DNA of 64,000 nt, taken from contig OX155960.1 in NCBI GenBank assembly GCA_944548615.1, forward strand, positions 28,924,056 to 28,988,055, written 5' to 3'. Positions 34,913 to 48,897 of this stretch are shown here, piece after piece. Position 1 is the first letter of the stretch. Each line of letters opens with the position of its first letter. A program made the translations under genes and the position numbers. The notes under the pieces are model-generated. The model made no database searches, was not told where the DNA came from, and was given only the letters and a program-made list of their open reading frames with translations. The DNA is from Micropterix aruncella (taxonomy: Eukaryota; Arthropoda; Insecta; Lepidoptera; Micropterigidae).

Positions 34913-37900
34913 GGCAGCTTCTTTTTTGCAGCTTTGAAAAATCTTGAAAAACTTTGAAAAATCGAGTTTAAATTAAAATATAAATTTTTGAGTTTTTATA
35001 TTGTTCGTTTGTTGGTCAGACTGGCTGTCTTAGAATAAGCCGATATTTTAGTAATTCGTCAGATTTCTTTTAGTTGGATATAGCAGAGGTCATTTGATAA
35101 CATAATAATTAAAATACGAAAAAAACACTGGACAGTGTTGAAAAAATCTGGCTGATACACGGTACCTATTATATATTTCCCGAAACTCCTTTTGTTGAAG
35201 CGACATACAATGCGTCGCTTCTCTAGATAAGCTCGAATTCCAAATTTTGCTCGAAAACAAGACTGCATATTTACATACTTCGTGTAATACTACGTATTTT
35301 TTTGGGAAAGTAAAAAGATGAATATTGGACTATTTTACTCATATCATGACAAATACCAAACTCCTTTATTTTGTACTGATATCTTTAAGAGAGTAGTTCA
35401 TTATAATTATGTTTGGCGAACGATATGTATAACGAGACTAGGTAAATCATATAATGGTTGAGATTGAGGAATTTTTCAGTCGGAAATGAACGACGGAAAT
35501 CGATAGTCCGCGAAGGTTGCTTGAATGGCCCGTAGAAATGAGACAACAATAAAATTCTAAGCCATTGTTTGGCGCGTCGAACTGTCTCGCAATATAGTTA
35601 TGTACTTACACACCTAAGTAAGGACTATATTATGCTTCCCAGTGTAGTATAATATGCTATTATAAATATATAAGAATACATTTATTATTTATATTATTTT
35701 AGATTCTCTTTGACGCGGTGCATTCGGTTAACCTTAAAGAATCATGGGACATATGTGTCCCATAATTTTAAAATCATTTTATAAATTATCGAATACGAAT
35801 AATTTATAAATTATATTTTTGTCATGTCATTGACATCATAATCTTAATATTAGCAAAATATAAAAAAATATTGTTTAGAAATATACCGTAGTTTTTTTAA
35901 ATATTCACAAATGACCAACGAAGTCTAGCGATTTTAAATAACAAAATAAAATATTTATGGCGACTTTTTCATGGTTTCTGAGTTAAATAATAAAATAATC
36001 ATATTTTCGTAACATTGCATATTTATGGACCACAGGGACACTTATGTCCCATCAATTTATACAAAATCTATTAAACCAATTTTTACAAAACTTGACATAC
36101 ATTGCCCTTTAACAGTTTATGACATGTTATTGACATCGCCCTTTAACAGTTTTATGACATACCAAAAATTTAAATACTCTACCGCAAAGCTTATGGTCCT
36201 AGCATGGTTAATAAATTAATATACGTGTGTGTATATTATAACTATCGACCTAAATGGTTGCTTGCCTTATAGAACTTTCTCTTAATATAGAAAGTTAAGC
36301 ACTAACTTCACTGGTAAATTTACCTGCAAGTCATAGCCTCGATCGTCAACCTAAAAGTTCTGAACAAACTCTCACATCTCACGCCTAATATATACATTAA
36401 CTATGCGACCACTTTCTTGTGCGCCACTCGTTGAAAAGTCATGCAGAACTCACCTGCCCTGCTAAGAGATGTGTCCTGCGCAAAAAGGAGCCTCCGAGCC
36501 GTTTCATCTCAGGGTAGTCCTAAAGCTCTTAATTTAACCAATAAGGAAAAAAGTTATGATTTTCAGGCCCGTTCCCTTGTGTAATTATTACGGCTGGAAT
36601 TGGGGCCTTGCGTTTCCGCCGCGCACTCTCCGCTCATTAAAACGAGACAAAAGAAAATCCGAAATACCGGAAGTTTTGTTTATACAAACGGCACAAAGGA
36701 AATTACATTAAATCCCCCGAATCGCACATCACGTCGCATGAATTATGCCGAGGGAAATGAAGAAAAAGGCCTGTCTTGTGAAAAAAATAGTATACTGAAG
36801 CCATGTCCCATCATTTATGGAACACGGTGTTTTAATATTATTCAGGTTAGGCATTTAGGTTTTTATTTATTAAGTACTTAAATAATGCTTTACGTGTCTT
36901 ACATTTTCATACAATCGTACACAATACAACTAAAGCATATGATTACCTTACTATCAAAGGCGGACATGTGCCACCCAAGTCAAAATTAAGTTAAAAATTA
37001 ATCCTAATAACAAAAATCGTGCTCTTTTTAATAGTGTGGCCCATTCCTTTCAAAGTCGGCATTGGTTTCAACAACGGACACCTACCCACGAGTTTAATTT
37101 CAAACTCTGTATTTTTTGATTTGTCTGGATGGACATTTTGATTTTTAAAATTAAATTTAATTTATTTGTCAAAGTAATTGATTCCGGCTACCTCACAATA
37201 TAATTTCTGGAGTATTAAACGAAATAAGGAAAAAAATTTATAAAGTATTAAATGCGCATATCTCACAAAAAAACTCCTTTTCTCTCATTCAAGTAAATGG
37301 CAGATGTACGCCTTTGATACTGAGGTACTCATATAAAATTAATGACAACCACATAACAACAAAATTTATAATATGAAATAAATAATACAATAAACTAAAT
37401 GACACAACGTCACAATCAAAATAATCGCCCATAGAATAAAAATATTTTTTTTATATTTTGCCTTGAATGTGTGGATCTATTTCGTATCCCTATCGGTTAC
37501 CAAGTCCATTGAAGATTGAAGGTCTAATGACATATTATAATGACTTTTCCGATTTTACCAACGCAGGCAATCGCTGTGTCTGGAAGGATAAAACTAATTA
37601 TTTTAAATACATAAATACATAAATCTAAAAATAATAAACATAACTTTTACTTTACGAGCTAACTAAGCATAAATGTAATATTTACATATTACCAGAAAAA
37701 AATCCCTAAAACAAAACCATAAAACCTTTATTATATAGCAGACTTTTCCTCTGGATCTGACGTCACCTCCATTGCTGGTTTTTCACATATTGTGGGGGAA
37801 GATTTTCGAACTCTCGGCTCCTAATTTTCCCACAAACTTCGTCAGACTAACGATCGATATGACGCTTTACATGTTTAATGCCGAGTTTCGAGTCAGAGGA

Positions 37901-40900
37901 AATACTTTCTGTAAACAAATTATTGCTCTTTACTCTTTAAGTATCTACTCTCATGCCGCCGCCTGATTACTTATTTTGTAAATGCTATTTTGTAAATTTT
38001 GTAAATTGTCTCTAAAGGTGACAGTGACAAAACACTCTTCGAAAAAAAAAATCGGCCATAGTTTTTTTTTGGCAGCCATTTTAAAATTGTGGTTGGGCAA
38101 ATTTTTATAAACAACTTGATTTGCGGAAAGGTTAATTGCTTATCTATTTATAAAGATATCGAAATAATTCAAAAACCAATATATTAAGCATGAAACGAAC
38201 TTTTAGGAATATTTTTTAAATTATTTGTACCATGCATGAAAGCAGTCAAACTCTTTCTCTAAAAACTCGGGAAAAAATAACAAACGTAACTTTTTCAGAC
38301 CCTATTTTTTAATGACGAAAACGAGACTTAATGATAATATATTATTCCTATGTTGAATACTTACTTAACTAACTGCAGTAAAAGTTGTAGTCCTGAGAAT
38401 GCACTCCTTTTGTTTCTAGAGCTTTTCAAAACTGGCCGAAAGGCGTTAGATTTTTATTTTCTTACGTCAATATCTAAAAAAGGACTGAATGAAAACGAGT
38501 GAAAATTTTACAGAATGTTCTTTATACACATAGGAATATCTCTGAGATTATGACTGAGACTCAACTGCATGTAGAGTAATAGAGCAGCGGTTGGGCAAAT
38601 TATTTGCGGAAAGGTTAATTGGTAATCTACCAGATAAGATAAGGCTTTAAAAAAAACGTTATACAGTTTGTTAACGTATTGTTGTAATAATGGCTTTTTA
38701 ATTTTTACTTTTATATTAATTTCCTATATCACTGCGATAGCGAAACGTAGAACAGTTGTTTAAATTGCCCAAAAGCTCGAAATATCGCATCATTTCCACA
38801 GCGGCGAGCTTTATTTATAAATAATGTATGTGCCTACATACGTGCAAACTGTTTCTTTTTCTTTTCTTTCGCGTCTCGACTCGTATTTTATTACTTACGC
38901 TGCATGCAAGCAGCGAGATAACGAGGGAAAAGGTCATGTTAATATACGTATCACTATATTGAACCTCGTACACGAATAAGTACGGCAACTTGCAAGAGAA
39001 AGATTGCGGCAGTTTGAAAGAGTAACTATTTTATTTTGTAGGGCGGTTTAGTTTTATAGCCGTATACAAACAAGTTCAGTAATAAAATTAGCAATTGATT
39101 TTATGATGATGGTATGGGGGATGGCCGATCACTCATCCACCCGCACTTAGCCGTACTTTAAGGGCCGTTGGGGCTTACCTTCACCTATATAACTATTGGC
39201 CTCCAGTCCTTATTACAGATCCTGCAACCATCTCACCTGTTACACTCCACAATGGACGGAGGCCGCATACATCGGCCATAGCAGCCTCAGTTGTGCCTGT
39301 TATTTTTTCCTCTTAGAACTAAAGCTGAGCATGGACATGTCACATGCTCACCTGGACCAGTTTAGTGCCATTGCATGACAAAAAAATCGGAATGTGTAAT
39401 CGGAAAAACAAAAAGGGGTGCCCTAAAATTTGAAAATCGAAAGAATTATAACATAACATTTGTTTTGTTAGCTTACGAAATATTAATTACCTATATGCAA
39501 AAAGAATTAGACGAATAATTAAATATATGATTTCTAATAATGTCCTAAAACATAGTCCTAATATCCTAAAATACTCTAGTACTTTATTGCTTTAAATATT
39601 CTTTATTGCGTTATTTAAAATAAAATAAAGTTGATATTAAAAAAATATATGAAATAAATTTCAAATATTACTCTTAAACTTCAGATTGTTAAGTATTTTT
39701 TGTTGGGCATTCAAATACCTGTCATATGTCTCATTCGTCTAAATCGGGTAAGTAGTTATAGAGTAATTCGACTAAACCTGATGTCAAGAATCGCCTTCTG
39801 TGTCTTCATAGCTCCTCACCTCACGGGTTTAGAAAGCGAGAGAAAGTGGGTCCTCTCAACAACACACTAGGTCGAAGTTTAGTTTACGTTTTTAGCAATA
39901 AATCGTGTCGGAAATTGATTGTAACAACCAAACTCTTTTAGAATCTCGGCGATCGGATTGTCAAACAACACTTGTTAAAACAACACTTGTAGAAACAGCA
40001 CTCAACACTTGTTATCAGCACACAAAGTTGAAATAGCACTCACCTGGTTACACGGAGTTTTCTACGCTACATATTTTATTTAAATAAATGGTCGTTAAAC
40101 AACCATAACTGAAGGCGGCGGCCTTTTAAAACACTTTCGTTTTACTCCTCCTTGCCAAAAAACGCCCCTTGATCTCGGCCATGATGGAAGAACACAGTAA
40201 AGGACGGAAATGAACGAAGGCCTCTCCAATCAAATCAAAAAAATTAATGTATTTTGAAGAAGAAAATAAAATATGTATTTATTCCTTAGAAACGAAATAA
40301 AATTGTTAGATTTTTGTTGTTATTTTAGGTTTTCTTTAATACTCCATAATTAATTTGGATTTATTATTTGTATTATGACAACTCTGGTGATGACAAACTG
40401 ACAGCTGTCAAGTTGAGGTTAGGGAAATTACGCTTTTGAAGAAAATATTATTTAGAAATACGAAACCAACGGAATGCTCCTGAAAACTGACAAAAATTCC
40501 TACAAATACTAAGCACAATGCACAAAAAGCGATTTTTATTACAGCACTAACGGTAATTCTACGAACTAGAACAAAAATATATAGTCGATTATTTCTTGTT
40601 TATAATACATGTATATATAGCGAAGCCATTCTTTGCTGTTTCTGCGACTAATGCGATTAAACTTCCGTTTTATTTATGCAGAGTTAGCTCAGCCACCTAA
40701 ATGGTATCGACTAAGTTGTGGTTTGCGCTGTGTATGGCTTAGTGTTTTTTTTCAGCTTTTTCCCAGTTTACCCATTGTTGATGCCTCAGATTTCCTAATG
40801 CTGCGAATAAGAATGAGAATTGAGTTATTAATATACCACACACGTCAGAACTGTCAGACAAATGTTCATCACACCCACTGGGCAATATTATTATTTAGTT

Positions 40901-41500
40901 AGCGTGAAAATGAAAAAAAGCGACGTTCCATTTTAAAAAGGATAAATTATTCACTGACCTCTATTATACTTTGACGTTGGACTGGTCATTAAAAACGTCC
41001 TAATGAGGTAATAAGATTCTTGACAATTGGGCGGTGATAGCAGTAGTGAGCGTCCACGGAACTAATGTTAGGGATGCAACAGTGTGACAAAATATTCACT
41101 AGTATAATAGAGCAATAAATCAAATAAAATTTTTGAATTAAACATATTATTTAGTTTTCGCGACAATCGATGGTGGCGCGCGAGGTGCTTCAAATCTGCA
41201 CAATAAGTAGCTGCGAATACAGCCACTCCAGCGTACACAAAACAAATTCTTGTTTTAACAGCCACTTTTAAAAGTACAGTCCCTTGCCATTTTATTAAAC
41301 CCACCGTACATTTGAGTACAAATTTACACTTTTCAGTAGGCTTTGACTTTTAAATAGTGCTTTCTTTCAGGTGTCAAAAGGAAATTTTGCAATTTCGTTA
41401 CCGCCGAACCCGGAAGAATACTTGTTTAATGCTCTCGCAAAACTCGCCAAACTACACTAATTTATAAAAAAAGAAAAATATTTCCACTATTTCTGCAAAA
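34913..41500. other. long unassigned AT-rich region
   Basis: No gene was recognised in about 6.6 kb. Minor structures: GGGACATATGTGTCCC at about 35745-35760, echoed by GGGACACTTATGTCCC at about 36036; a short direct duplication TTGGGCAAAT..TTTGCGGAAAGGTTAATTG at about 38091-38140 and 38589-38625; and TGACAGCTGTCA near 40400. Small frames such as 40633-40902 have no family. Confidence 0.4.
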
Positions 41501-41534
41501 TGTTTTTGTATGTCAAAATTGACATACAAAAACA
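41501..41534. repeat. perfect 16-bp-arm hairpin
   Basis: TGTTTTTGTATGTCAA at 41501-41516 pairs exactly with TTGACATACAAAAACA at 41519-41534 around AA. Confidence 0.9.
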
Positions 41535-42088
41535 GAAAGTTTATGATTATACAAAATTATTATGAACTACATAACCTTTATCGTTTGTTATAGTAATGAT
41601 AAACGATCTTACCTCGACCATTATCTCCGTGAAGACGACAAATGTAATTCTGACTAAAAGTTAAGGATATGTGTTATTTCGTGCGGTAAGATCCGTTTAT
41701 TATAAATATATTGCCTAAATGTTTTTATCATTTAAAAATGACAAAATAACTAAACGAATAAAACCATAAACACAAAAAAAAGTTGACGGATATTGAGAGG
41801 TGTAATCAGTTTTTTTTTTTATATATTGTTACATTATTTTACATTGTAATTATAATTTAACCTGAAGCCAATCAAGTGCATAAAAAATAAGAAACTTTTT
41901 TTTAGAGGCTGGGGCCAATAAACAAAACAATTCCTCGGCATATTTTTTTAATTAATATTTGTTTGACTTGATGAACAAATATTAGAAATGCTCATTCCAT
42001 AAGAAAACCTACTCGTGTTTGTATCTCAATTTCTGCAGGAGTGAAAGCAAGATTCACAGAGGTTGTTGCCAGACATTTTGTCGCATTA
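41535..42088. other. unassigned AT-rich DNA
   Basis: No gene or repeat recognised up to the Helitron. Confidence 0.45.
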
Positions 42089-45000
42089 TCTCATATATAA
42101 AAAGAGAAGTTCCGATTCACTCATTCATTCATTCACTCATTCATTCACTGACTGACTCATCAACGCCCAGCCCTAACCCTTAGACCTAGGAAGCTGAAAT
42201 TTTTAACATAGGTTCCTTTTAGGACGCAAACGCTCACTAAGGGCGGATTTTTCGAAATTCAACCCCTAAAGGGGTGAAAAGGGGTTTCACAGTTTGTATG
42301 AAAAACCTATATAGATGTACTTTTTAATTCGATACTTTGAAAGACTACTCTAATAAACAAATAAGGAAATAGGTGTTTCATGTTTTTTCAAAATTCTACC
42401 CTTAAAGGGGAAAAACGGGGGTTTAAAATTTGTATGGACAAACGATTTTAGATGGACTTTTTATTTCGAAAGTTTGTAAGATTACTCTAATAAATAAATA
42501 GGGAAACACGTGTTTCATATTTTTTCAAAATTCAACCCCTAAAGGGGTGAAAAGGGGTTTCGAAATGTTTATAGAGAGACGATATAGATGTACTTTTTAA
42601 TTCGAAACTTTGTAAGATTACTCTAATAAACAAATAAGAAAACAGGTGTTTCATGTTTTTTCAAAATTCAACCCCTAAAGGGGTGAAACGGGGTTTCAAA
42701 ATTTGTATGGTAAATCGATATATGTAGATGTACTTTTTAATTCAAAACTTTGAAAGACTACTCTAATAAACAAATAAGGAAATAGGTGTTTCATGTTTTT
42801 TCAAAATTCTACCCTTAAAGGGGAAAAACGAGGGTTTAAAATTTGTATGGACAAACGATTTTAGATGGACTTTTTATTTCGAAAGTTTGTAAGATTACTC
42901 TAATAAATAAATAAGGAAACACGTGTTTCATATTTTTTCAAAATTCAACCCCTAAAGTGGTGAAAAGGGGTTTCGAAATTTTTATAGAGAGACGATATAG
43001 ATGTACTTTTTAATTCGAAACTTTGTAAGATTACTCCAATAAACAAATAAGAAAACAGGTGTTTCATCTTTTTTCAAAATTCAACCCCTAAAGGGGTGAA
43101 ACGAGGTTTCAAAATTTGTATGAATGAACAATATTAGATGTGCTATTTATTTCCAAACTGTGTGTGATTACTCTAATAAATAAATAAGGTAACACGTGTA
43201 TCATATTTTTTCAAAATTCAACCCCTAAAGGGGTGAAAAGGGGTTCCAAAGTTTGTATGGAAAATCGATATAGATGTACTTTTTAATTCGAAACTTATTA
43301 GGATTACTCTTATAAACAAATAATCAAATAGGTGTTTTATGGTTTTTCAAAATTCCGCCCCTAAAGGGGTAATACGGGGGTTTAAAGTTTGTATGGATAA
43401 ACGATTTTAGATGGACTTTTTATTTCGAAAGTTTGTGAGATTACTCTAATAAATAAATAAGGAAACACGTGTTTCATATTTTTTTAAAATTCAACCCCTA
43501 AAGGGGTGAAAAAGGGTTTCCATTTTTTTATGAAGAAACGATATAGATGTACTTTTTAATTCGAAACTTTGTAAGATTACTCTAATAAGCAAATAAGAAA
43601 ACATGTGTTTCATGTTGTTTCAAAATTCAACCCCTAAAGGGGTGAAACGGGGTTTCAAAATTTGTATGAATGAACAATATTAGATGTGCTTTTTATTTCG
43701 AAACTTTGTCAGATTACTCTAATAAATAAATAAGGTAACACGTGTATCATATTTTTTCAAAATTCAACCCCTAAAGGGGTGAAAAGAGGTTCCAAAGTTT
43801 GTATATAAAATCGATATAGATGTACTTTTTAATTCGAAACTTTTTAAGATTACTCTTATGAACAAATAATCAAATAGGTGTTTTATGGTTTTTCAAAATT
43901 CCGCCCCTAAAGGGGTAATACGGGGGTTTAAAGTTTGTATAGATAAACTATTTTAGATGGACTTTTTATTTCGAAAGTTTGTAAGATTACTCTAATAAAT
44001 AAATAAGGAAACAAGTGTTTCATATTTTTTTAAAATTCAACCCCTAAAGGGGTGAAAAAGGGTTTCGATTTTTTTTATGAAGAAACGATGTAGATGTACT
44101 TTTTAGTTCGAAACTTTGTAAGATTACTATAATAAACAAATAAGAAAACAGGTGTTTCATGTTTTTTCAAAATTCAACCCCTAAAGGGGTGAAACGGGGT
44201 TTCAAAGTTTGTATGAATGAACAATATTAGATGTGCTTTTTATTTCGAAACTTTGTAAGATTACTCTAATAAATAAATAAGGAAACACGTGTATCACATT
44301 TTTTCAAAATTCAGCCCCTAAAGGGGTGAAAAGGGGTTTCGTTTTTTTTATGGAGAAACGATATAGATGTACTTTTTAATTCGAAACTTTGTAAGATTAC
44401 TCTAATAAACAAATAAGAAAATAGTTGTTTCATGTTTTTTCAAAGTTCAACCCCTAAAGGGGTGAAACGGGGTTTCAAAATTTGTATGAATGAACAATAT
44501 TAGACGTGCTTTTAATTTCGAATTCCTGTAGGAGTACTCTAATAAAAAAATAACAAAATGCGTTTTTCGTGGTTTTTCCAAAATTCAACCCCTAAAGGGG
44601 TGTAATTATTATGAAGAAACGTTATTGATGGTCTTTTTAATTTGAAACTTTGTAAGGTTACTCTATTAAACAAATAAGAAAATAGGTGTTTATTTTTTTT
44701 TTATTCTACCCCTAAAGGGGTGAAACAGGGTTCCAGACTTTGTATGAATAAACAACATTAGATGTGCTTTTTATTTCGAAAATTCGAAGGATTACTCTAA
44801 TAAAAAAGTAAGAAAATACGTCTTTCGTGGTTTTTCAAAATTCAACCCCTAAACGGGTGAAAAGGGGTTATACAATGTGTATGGAGAAACGATACAGATA
44901 GACTTTATAAATCAAAACTTTGTAATATTACTCTCATAATCATATAAACAAATGGGTCTTTCATGGTTTTTCAAAATTTAACCCTTAGAGGGGTAAAACG

Positions 45001-46033
45001 GGGTTTTACAGTTTGTATGGATAAACGATTTTAGATGTACTTTTTATTTCGAAACTTTTTAAGGTCACTCTAATAAATAAATAAGGAAACACGTGTTTCA
45101 TATTTTTTCAAAATTCCAGAACTAAAGGGGTGAAAAGGGGTTTCGAAATTTGTATGGCATACGATATAGATATACTTTTTAATTCGAAACTTTGTAAGAT
45201 TACTCGAATAAACAAATAAGCAAATATGTCTTTTGTGTTTTTTCAAAATTCAACCCCTAAAGGGGTGAAGCGGGGTTTCAAAATTTGTATGAAAAAACGA
45301 TATTAGATGAACTTTGTAGGATTACTTTAAAAACCATCTAAGCAAATATGTGTTTCGTATTTTTTTTAAATTTCACCCCTAAAGGCGTAAAAAGGGGTGT
45401 TTAAGTTTGTATGGAGAAACGATATTAGATGGACTTTTTATTTTGAAACTTTGTAGGATAACTGTAATAAACAAATAATTAAATACGTCTTTCGCGTTTT
45501 TTCACAATTCAACCCCTAAAGGCGTGAAAAGGGGTTTAAAATTTGTATGGAGAAACGATATTAGATGGAAATTGTATACTCTAATAAACATTTAGGCAAA
45601 TACGTATTTAGTATTTTTTTCATTCAACCCCTAATGTGGCGAAAAGGGGTTTAAATGGTAATAAACAAATAAGCAACTGCATGTGTCATATTTTTCTAAA
45701 ATCTACCACTTAGGGGGTGAGAAGGGGTAAATAACCCTAAAAATCAAAATAGAAGTCGCGCCCGACGGTTCCCGGACGTCAGAAGGCGCTAGAACCTCAT
45801 TATAAATTCATCATTTGTCTCGATAACATGCGTAGCGCAAGCACCGCGATCGTCACTTCTTCACGCCTTAATTACTTAGTTGATCATCATGAAGTACATA
45901 TTGACAGGAGTACCTACAGAGAAAAACGTTAGATACCTTTATATATTACACGCAAAAACTTACCACTTGACTTGGAAAAAGGGATCTATATTAACCCAAA
46001 TTTAACGCGTGCGAAGCCGCGGGCAACAGCTAG
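42089..46033 (+). mobile_element. non-autonomous Helitron filled by a tandem array
   Basis: The right end reads ACGCGTGCGAAGCCGCGGGC and then AACAGCTAG followed by T. A CTAG end, a nearby CGCG..CGCG hairpin and insertion before T are Helitron hallmarks, and this exact style of ending is common in Lepidoptera. The left end is placed at TCTCATATATAAAAAG after an A (42089), giving the A/T insertion site. No Rep/helicase protein is encoded, so rolling-circle movement would need help in trans. A (CATT)n patch at 42120-42160 and a stretch ..CCTAGGAAGCTGAAATTTT precede the array at 42240. The right end is firm; the left end is an inference. Confidence 0.75.
42240..45730 (+). repeat. tandem array, ~26 units of 136-137 bp
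   Basis: The core CCCCTAAAGGGG and its variants recur at 42263, 42399, 42536, 42672, 42812, 42949, 43085, 43222, 43358, 43495, 43631, 43768, 43904, 44041, 44178, 44315, 44451 and on to about 45707. Steps are nearly always 136-137 bp; late units are shortened (about 115-122). Each unit has TTCAAAATTCAACCCCT, GGGGTGAAA.GGGGTTT, TTTGTATG..GAAACGAT, AGATGTACTTTTTAATTCG and GATTACTCTAATAAA. Unit types repeat in blocks: a three-unit block recurs with period about 413 bp (42399 and 42812), and a four-unit block with period 546 bp (43358 and 43904). Confidence 0.95.
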
Positions 46034-48330
46034 TTCTTCTTATATTCAAACTAGTCTTGTAACTTTCTAACCCTTCGATTTCTTAAAAAAAAAGCGCCAG
46101 AAAAATATTCTCGCTATATTTCCAGAAATACTTTTAGGTACTATATATACAGTCCATAAAGCGTTATTTCTCATTGTGCACTGGATTCCATTGGCAATAA
46201 TTTAAAACACTCTTTATTGATTTTTAACAAAAGGTCCATTTTCATTAGTTTCCCACATTAAAACAACATTAAAACCTCATTAAAAAACAAATTGTAATTA
46301 TCGGACTCGCACATAATTTCGAAGGAAACGTTATTTAATAATCTGTAGATAATAATATACTATTAGGCACTTTGATGAAATGAATAACAGTTTTTTTTTT
46401 TACTTTCTTAGTATTTACTTCGTCGTCTTATACAAATGAGTTTTAATTAAGGCATCCGTTAAAGGGGTGAATGAGTACCAGCAAGTAAGCAAGTTTAAAT
46501 ATTTTTTTGGAAAATAAACAAAATAAAATAAAAAAAGGTTTTTTTTCTAAATTTGAAGTTTAGAATAACTTGACTGTTAAATAAAGGTTTTACAAGCGTT
46601 TGAACCCGCTGCGGCATATAATTAAAACTCAGCCTGTATATAATCGCCTATACGTACCACACAATAATAGACTAGTCAAAATTTATTTATTTATTTATTT
46701 AACAATAAAACATTGATTTTGCTTACAAAAATAACAGGAACCGAATGGTAAAACCTTAACCTTTTACTTATTTGATTCTGTCACCTAACTGAGACTAGCC
46801 TGTTTTTGGGTGGGCAGGAAGCATTGTTGGAAATTTTTGCAATCTCCGTATTATTACACTCTTGACATACTGTTCACAGGGTGAGGTGACATACTGCACG
46901 CAGACCTCAACTCTGCCCTTTGAGGTTGAAAGGTTGAAAATACCACCGACATTTTATCCGGTGTACACACCTGAGCCGAACATAATTACCGGTAATATAA
47001 TTATGCCTTTGATCTTTATTGATACGTTTTTCGCTACCCACATAAATAGGCGGGTGTCGTCATGTTCCAATTAATTCGCATAATGTGTCAGTTGGGTGGA
47101 AGGATCTTTAAATGTTTCATTTATTTTCGTACATTGACGCAAATCGAAGGAGAAATTATTATTTCCTACACGTGTTTCAAAATAAAATTGTAATATTTTC
47201 CTTTCGAAATCGTTCGTTTTCACACGGCCATGACGCTTGGGAATTTAAAAAATCTGGTTGACACGCGGTGTCATAATATATCTACTTTGCTGAATTTCGT
47301 CATGATAATATATCGCTGTTTAGGCATTGGCTATGATAAGTGCGATAATATTTTTGAATTCCATTTTCGACCTCTTTGTTTTCTTCTCTTCGATTTCACT
47401 AAATTTTATCTAGGTACTATGAAAGTCATGATTTTTATGTTCGATTTTCAAAGTCTTCATTTTATACCCATCATTTAAAACAGTTAATTATTATACTCCT
47501 AAACCTCTAAAGACATCAAGAAATGGCTTGCAACAAAGTTAGAGGCATTATTCTAAGATTTCTGAAACGCTTTTGTTTCCATTCTGTCAGTAATAATAAC
47601 TAAGCTGTGAAGTATTCAATTTTCAGATTAAAACATTTTTAATTCACAACCCGCTGAAGATATCAAAAAGTGACGTAAGCGAGAGTAGTAGGCAATTGCC
47701 CTTATTCCCGAGGCAGACGCGTACGTCTGCGTCTGTTTTGACATTGACGTCATTCCCTGCAAATTCAGACTTTTACGTAGCCATGACGTCAAAATGATGT
47801 CACCTCGCAGGTGTGCTGCTTTTCCGCGTGTGTTCCGCTACCCCTGGAATAAGCAACAATGACCTCAGAATTCTGTCACATTTATGTATTTTGCTAGGAC
47901 AATTCCTAACGGATTTATGTTTTTTTGTTAATTTGAAAAACCTGGCGTTTTGAAACAAAGTAAATAAACTATTTTTGTACATAATTTGGTTGTAATTGCT
48001 CTATTAGTTTCTACCATGGGTACAGAGACAGACACACACACAGACATACATATACCAAAAATCACTGTTTTGGATTTGCAGGATCTCAAAACATTAAGAT
48101 CCGGTGAAAACTCGATTTCTAAATTTTTCTCGCAAAATAGGACCATCCCTCGAAAAACAATCATACTTCTTGTAACATGATGTATTTTTTGTGAATGTAA
48201 CATTCATAGATACAAAAATATATATATATTGCGAGGGGTTAGAATAAAATAAATGCTTTATATTCCGCGCTTGGAAACTTACCAATCACGCCTATTAGAA
48301 TTAGTGTCCTAAAGCGGCATCTCCAAGTAT
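46034..48330. other. unassigned AT-rich DNA
   Basis: No gene recognised. A short (TTTA)n run lies at about 46683-46702, and GCAGACGCGTACGTCTGC at about 47712 is a small palindrome. Confidence 0.45.
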
Positions 48331-48897
48331 TAGTGATCGGCACAACTCGAGACTAGTCGAGTTAAGTCTGTCTCGTCTCGAAAAATTGAGACGATAGTGA
48401 GGCTAAGTCTCGACTCGACACTCACGAGTCCTTATCATATAATTCTGTATTTGAGAAAAAAATAGTTCATCTTTCGTTTTATAATATTCCACACGATATG
48501 GTAGTAATTAATATGAAATCGAAGACTATCGCTAATATAAAAACGGATTTACCACGTAAAATTTGTGCACGTTTCGGCGATGTTTCAACCGCCGTTCTCC
48601 AACGTAGACAGAGTAGGCAACTTAGTAGTCTTATAACTACCATCTAATATTCCATCGTACATAAAAACATGTACCTACAATAAAATACTAAACATGCACA
48701 GATTGATAAGCAACATCCGTGTAAATAGTACAATTATAATATAATGAGCTTTAAGTACTTACTCAATAAATGGGTATGCCCCTTAATTCTCGTCGAGACT
48801 GATGACAGTCTTGTCTCGATTTTTTCGAGAGAAAGTACATTTTTCAAGTGACGAGACGAGACTGTCCAAGTTTCTTATTGTCTCGTGCCGATTACTA
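48331..48897. mobile_element. ~567-bp MITE with TAGTGATCGGCAC ends
   Basis: Left TAGTGATCGGCACAACTCG and inverted right TAGTAATCGGCACGAGAC match at the outermost 13-15 bp. Both sides then carry runs of GAGACGAGAC/GTCTCGTCTCG words. A Penelope-like tail copy lies inside at 48535-48620. It encodes no transposase, and no clear target duplication was seen. The terminal style suggests hAT but is not decisive. Confidence 0.65.
48535..48620 (-). repeat. Penelope-like tail copy inside the MITE
   Basis: On the minus strand: GAGAACGGCGGTTGAAACA, TCGCCGAAACGTGCACAAAT and TTTACGTGGTAAATCCG. This is collinear with 20085-20155. Here the possible stem GGCG..CGCC before GAAAC is intact. Confidence 0.6.

Noticed and set aside
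42240..45730. Regularly spaced repeats suggesting a CRISPR array
   Set aside because: The units are contiguous 136-137-bp tandem monomers without unique spacers, in a eukaryotic Helitron.
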